Origin: Megalonaias nervosa
Taxonomy: Eukaryota > Mollusca > Bivalvia > Unionida > Unionidae
Length of the DNA: 64,000 nucleotides
Direction of reading: 5' to 3'
Assembly: GCA_016617855.1 (NCBI GenBank)
Contig: JAECUM010006659.1
Coordinates: 42,793 to 106,792 of the forward strand
This document shows positions 59,817 through 64,000 of this stretch, piece after piece. How positions within the stretch are numbered: position 1 is the stretch's first letter; each line of letters opens with the position of its first letter. The translations under genes were made by a program, and so were the position numbers. The notes beneath the pieces were generated by a model that worked only from the letters and a program-made list of their open reading frames with translations, searched no databases and was not told the origin of the DNA.

Positions 59817-62800
59817 ATGGTAACTTGATAACTCTTATCATCTTCAACCCTTGTACTTTTATTTAGAATAATAATAATTGTGACAAATGCTTGCACAGTG
59901 ATGTTCCCCATGGCAATATTCACATTTTACCTCTAATATCGCTGATTATTCTATCTGGTAAAATTAAGTTTACAAGTTCATAGAACTTTCTGATGCATGG
60001 CTGATTATTGTTTTCATACATGCATGTTGCCAGAGATGTTTTGTTTGTAAAAAGCACTGATTGCTTCTGTTCTTGGCTCAGACTATGCATTTTATTTTTT
60101 GGTGTGTACATGTTATAGATAGTAACATATAGCACCAAATCCTCATTGATAAGAAAAACGGGATAAGTACCTATGTATACTCTTATTCAAATTTGGCACC
60201 CAAGTCTTTGATAATGGAAAACAGCTTGCCCTTTATCACAAGAAAATAAACCTTTTAAAAAAGCATATTAATCATTGTGCCAGAGATTTAGAGTTGATGA
60301 GATTTCTTCATGGTAACTAATCTCCAATACATAATTTCATTCAAGGTAGTGAGTTTATTTGAGACTGGTTTATCAGGATCTTCTTTCAAAGAAAAAAGGG
60401 TCAGAAAACACCTTTTGAATGACTAGTACAAGAAGCCATCCTGGTAATCTCCTTCTCAGATTTCACCAAGTACCATAGTTTCTTATTGATAAAGTTTGCC
60501 AAACATTGAAAAACATCGATTCCAACTTGACATAATTCCATCACATCTACCCTCTTCATCCTATCTGATTTCAAGTGATCATCTTAGACAGTTATTGACT
60601 GGCACATGATACTGTGCTGGACAGCAGGTCAATTCATCTTCCATCAACCAACAGAAATAAGTGTTTGAACAAAGAACGCTTTGTTATTAAAACATTGAAA
60701 ATTTTAGGTACTTCAGAACATTATAACGAGTATTTTCACCTTTAAATATTCTAACCCCATAAAAAAAAATTTAAAAAATGTTACAGGTAATAAAAAGTGA
60801 ACCACAGATTGCAAACATTATAGCATAATTTGCAGTAATTATATTTTGCCCCTTTTCATTAAGATTTCCAGCATTGTGATTGGTCAGGCCTCTTTTACTT
60901 TCATTGGTTCACACCTATATGAACAAAATAAAATTATTGTCATTTGGCACCACACACTGGAACTAATAGTCCGACCATTTGCAGAATATATAAGTAAAAT
61001 AAATTGCAAGCTAGTGTTTGTTTATGGTAACTAAGAGGGCAATGATTCAGAAATTGCGGTCTCTATGTACCATGTAAAACAAAATGATGTGAATGACTAC
61101 TTAACACAAAAAGAAATGGTAAATATAAAGCTAAAAGTTTAATTAATCAGACATTGTAATAATTTGCACAGAGAGAAGCAGAAGCCCTGACATTCCTTAT
61201 TTTTCTCCTCCAAGTAACATTTTAATAAGTAGACTTTATATTACATGTTTAAAAATGGAAGGGTTATTGTGATGCTATTTTTAAAGTGATAGCTGAATGG
61301 GTGAGTTTCATGCTGCATTTCGAAAAGTTTCATATTTTTTTGGTGAGAAATTGTGTCCTAAAGAAAATCTGATATAAAGTACACTTTCAGTTCTGACAGT
61401 TTCAGTTCCAGTCTAAACAAATAATTTGTATAGACATTTTAACCAATTCCCCATCATATCAAATGGAAACTGTCCTTGTTGGTGAGACAGTTTGGCAAAA
61501 CAAAATCAGTTGAAGCTTTATTGTGATTTCTAGAAAAGTGCTGAAGAACTTTGGGATAGCAGTAAAGGTGATGAAACCCTGATAAAGTAAAAGAGTTAAA
61601 CCTTCGTGGATAAATCAGAATGTGGAATTCTGGTTTTATTGTTTCTTTCAAAAAGCAAGTTTGTCCATTATTTATCATGATTGCGGCCTGGCAGTATCTC
61701 TTTCTCTATCTCTCACTCGCATATCAGAAATACATCCATCTAATCAGTCATAATTCTGTGCTACAATTCAGTTTACCATTCCATTGGGTCACTTTTATTT
61801 ATTCTTTACTGATAGAATCACAAGCACTCGTGCTTCTTTACCTTTTACAGATGCTCATTTTCAGTCTTTGCAGATCATACAGTTAGTATAACTTTAAACT
61901 TATTTTTTCTCAGTCAGTGAATTTTATAAAGTTAGTGTTTAAGCAAGTTGATTGTAATTTAGCATGTACTATCCTGGTAGACATGGATCAACTCTGTTTG
62001 CATTTAAACTCTTTAATTGTCAGTCTTAGAGACCGGTTTATGTCAGAGATGCTCAGTTTGAATTTTTCATTATGTAGATATGTTAATGGTTGAATTGAAT
62101 GAGTGTTGATGATGTTAGCAATTGTTTAGCTTAGGTTGTAAATTTATATAAGTATTATGAGTACTGTAGCAACGATTTGACCATTATACCAAAGAATTGC
62201 CACAAATTCACAACTTCAAAAAATGTCTTCCATATTTAAGGCCAACGAGATCGTCATATTCTGACAGGTTGAAAATCTAACAATTTTCTGCTGTTCTGTT
62301 AGGTCACTTGAATATCTTGAAGTTTTTTTATCAAATGTTTGTTAAAAAGGTGGTAAGTATTAATCTGTAATGGCTTTTCTATATAATATAGAGGCTTCTA
62401 ATAAGAAATAAAACTTTGATCTTGACAAGTTTACATTTGAGAAGCAAGAATTGTATATTTCAAGAATGCTTATAAAGGACATTAAAGTATGCAACAAACT
62501 GTGCAGGCATATATGAAGATTGTTGAATCTGTGAATAAATTAATCTTTGCACAATATGATTCAGGTTGTGGTAAATGGTTCATGCAAGCAGTTTACAACC
62601 TATCACTAGCCAGACTCAGAATGTACTTCTCTCCACTTTTTTTCTTCAAGTACAACAGATACATATGTGCAATTACATAATGTGCTGGTAGATCACAGTC
62701 CACATTTTACTTACATTTTCAAGCAAAATGGGGTAGATCTCAATATTCTGGAATATCATGCACAAGTTATATGAGTTTATACTTTTCAGAGGTCATTGTA

Positions 62801-62823
62801 TATTATAACATTATAAACACTGG

Positions 62824-62861
<38 letters not shown>

Positions 62862-63037
62862 GGATACAACTGCAAACTGCATAAATCCACATCTGCTGTT
62901 GCATAATGCACCAACATATCTGGATTTCAACAGTTTTTTTGTGTTAATCAGTAGATCAAACAACACAGACCCTGATCTGCAAATGAGTTATGCAGGGATT
63001 GTTTGCAGCTGGACCCAACTTATAGGCAAGTTTATAC
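62862..63037. mobile_element. Palindromic MITE-like element, copy 3
   Basis: Shares with copy 2 CAACTGCAAACTGC, ATCTGCTGTTGCATAATGCACC, AATCAGTAGATCAAACAACACAGACCCTGATCTGC and the right end TTTGCAGCTGGACCCAACTTATAGGCAAGTTTATA. The left end is replaced by a (TA)n tract (62825-62859), perhaps grown from the terminal TATA. Confidence 0.8.
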
Positions 63038-64000
63038 GCTAGGTGTATCGCAAAAATTACATTAAATTAACACTTGCTGCGTCTTTTGTCTAAAATCTTG
63101 GACATTTAATGTATTCATATTTATCATCTTATTTGAGACTTAATTGTTTTTTTAAAAAAAGAAAGAACAAAAATTTAAATAGAAAAGGTAACAGCATTAA
63201 GTATTTAGTGAGCAAAAATTTTAGCTATTCCATAAAATAAGGATTTTACTGCAGTTTAAATATGCCTTGTTAGAAATATACTTTACTCACTACTTTATCC
63301 AAGCTGATGTTGCATCATTCAGCATTGTCAGTTTTTGAATAACTGATGGCGTCCATTAAATTAAAAAAAACAACAACAAAAGAATCCAATATTTAAATAT
63401 TTATCAATTAGAACAAGTTTTAGTAAGATCTTCAGGGCCAATCATCTGGGAGATAACTGCACTGAATCTAATAAAGATAAGGACCCTAATGTCGTGAGGT
63501 GTGGGCTTTTGCTGATTTGGAAATTCACAACAGACGTGTGTGATATGATTTACAAGTTCCAATCTGGAAAATAATAGCTACAGAATAATGTATAGTTAGC
63601 TGTACAGTTGGCAAATCATGATAAATATTCTGAAAAGGTAGGAAATTTCCACCTTTCAGCATTTACATTGCTTGAATGAACCACTGACTACTTGTCAAAT
63701 ATAATTACAGGTGTTGATATATAGTTTGAAAAAAATTTCAACTTTAGTTTCTAATATTTTCAATAGTAAGATTTTGGAAAAAATTGGGATTTTAAAATGT
63801 TTTAGATATAAAGCGGCTATGTTTGATTTTTATGGCAGTGACCAGTTATAGATCTCATGAAATTTAATTCTTATTTTATGTATTTGCAGATTAGGGCTAA
63901 TGTACAACATTTTCTCTCCCACTTTTCCATAAAAAAGTGAACAATTATGTTGTTTTTCCAAGGAAATTTTATGGTTATGCTTTCCTTCATTCAGAGGAAA

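Larger units (their letters stand above)
53014..64000. other. 3' UTR and downstream intergenic DNA
   Basis: Strongly AT-rich with no convincing gene on either strand. The proximal part should be 3' UTR; its end is uncertain. Contents: (TA)n at 53433-53450, a 3' SINE piece at 56465-56620, a palindromic element at 59610-59816, (TA)n at 62825-62859 and another palindromic element to 63037. The rest shows no structure I can name. Confidence 0.7.

Overview
The window is animal nuclear DNA. One long, intron-rich gene lies on the + strand, set in AT-rich non-coding sequence full of microsatellites, minisatellites, tRNA-derived SINEs, palindromic MITE-like elements and decayed LINE 3' ends. Protein similarity and repeat style suggest a lophotrochozoan invertebrate, most likely a mollusc and perhaps a bivalve. 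The species cannot be named from the sequence alone. No prokaryotic genes, CRISPR arrays or operons are present.

The gene is the C-terminal two thirds of a zinc-finger homeobox transcription factor of the ZFHX3/ZFHX4 (ATBF1; Drosophila zfh-2) family. I place six exons: 30589-30759, 40403-40771, 42147-47717 (or 47705), 48654-48755, 51706-51900 and 52322-53013 (stop TAA). All five joins are phase 1, and the joined reading frame stays open for about 2,366 residues. It encodes 17 recognisable C2H2/C2HC zinc fingers, four homeodomains (44915-45094, 45557-45736, 46286-46465, 47192-47371), a Pro/Met-rich stretch before homeodomain 1, and a PLDLS motif of the CtBP-binding type between homeodomains 3 and 4. 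The start codon, promoter and N-terminal fingers must lie upstream of the window.

Layout: 1-30588 is non-coding and probably the inside of a very long intron. It holds a 36-bp minisatellite, several SINEs, a palindromic MITE, LINE fragments and (TA)n/(TG)n tracts. 30760-40402 is an intron with a 29-bp minisatellite, a composite repeat whose counterpart lies at 27.9-28.5 kb, a young SINE with perfect target-site duplications, a ~165-bp degenerate tandem array and a ~510-bp terminal-inverted-repeat element just before exon 40403. 42147-53013 is the exon-dense part. 53014-64000 is 3' UTR followed by intergenic DNA, with two more palindromic MITE copies.

The most useful second-look items are: the uniformly phase-1, multiple-of-three exon structure, which allows in-frame skipping; two tandem splice donors 12 bp apart; the repeat families with visible target-site duplications or inverted repeats; and several TAAT-rich intronic blocks that could be conserved enhancers. 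I found no convincing novel molecular system; the repeat families are the likeliest source of undescribed elements.
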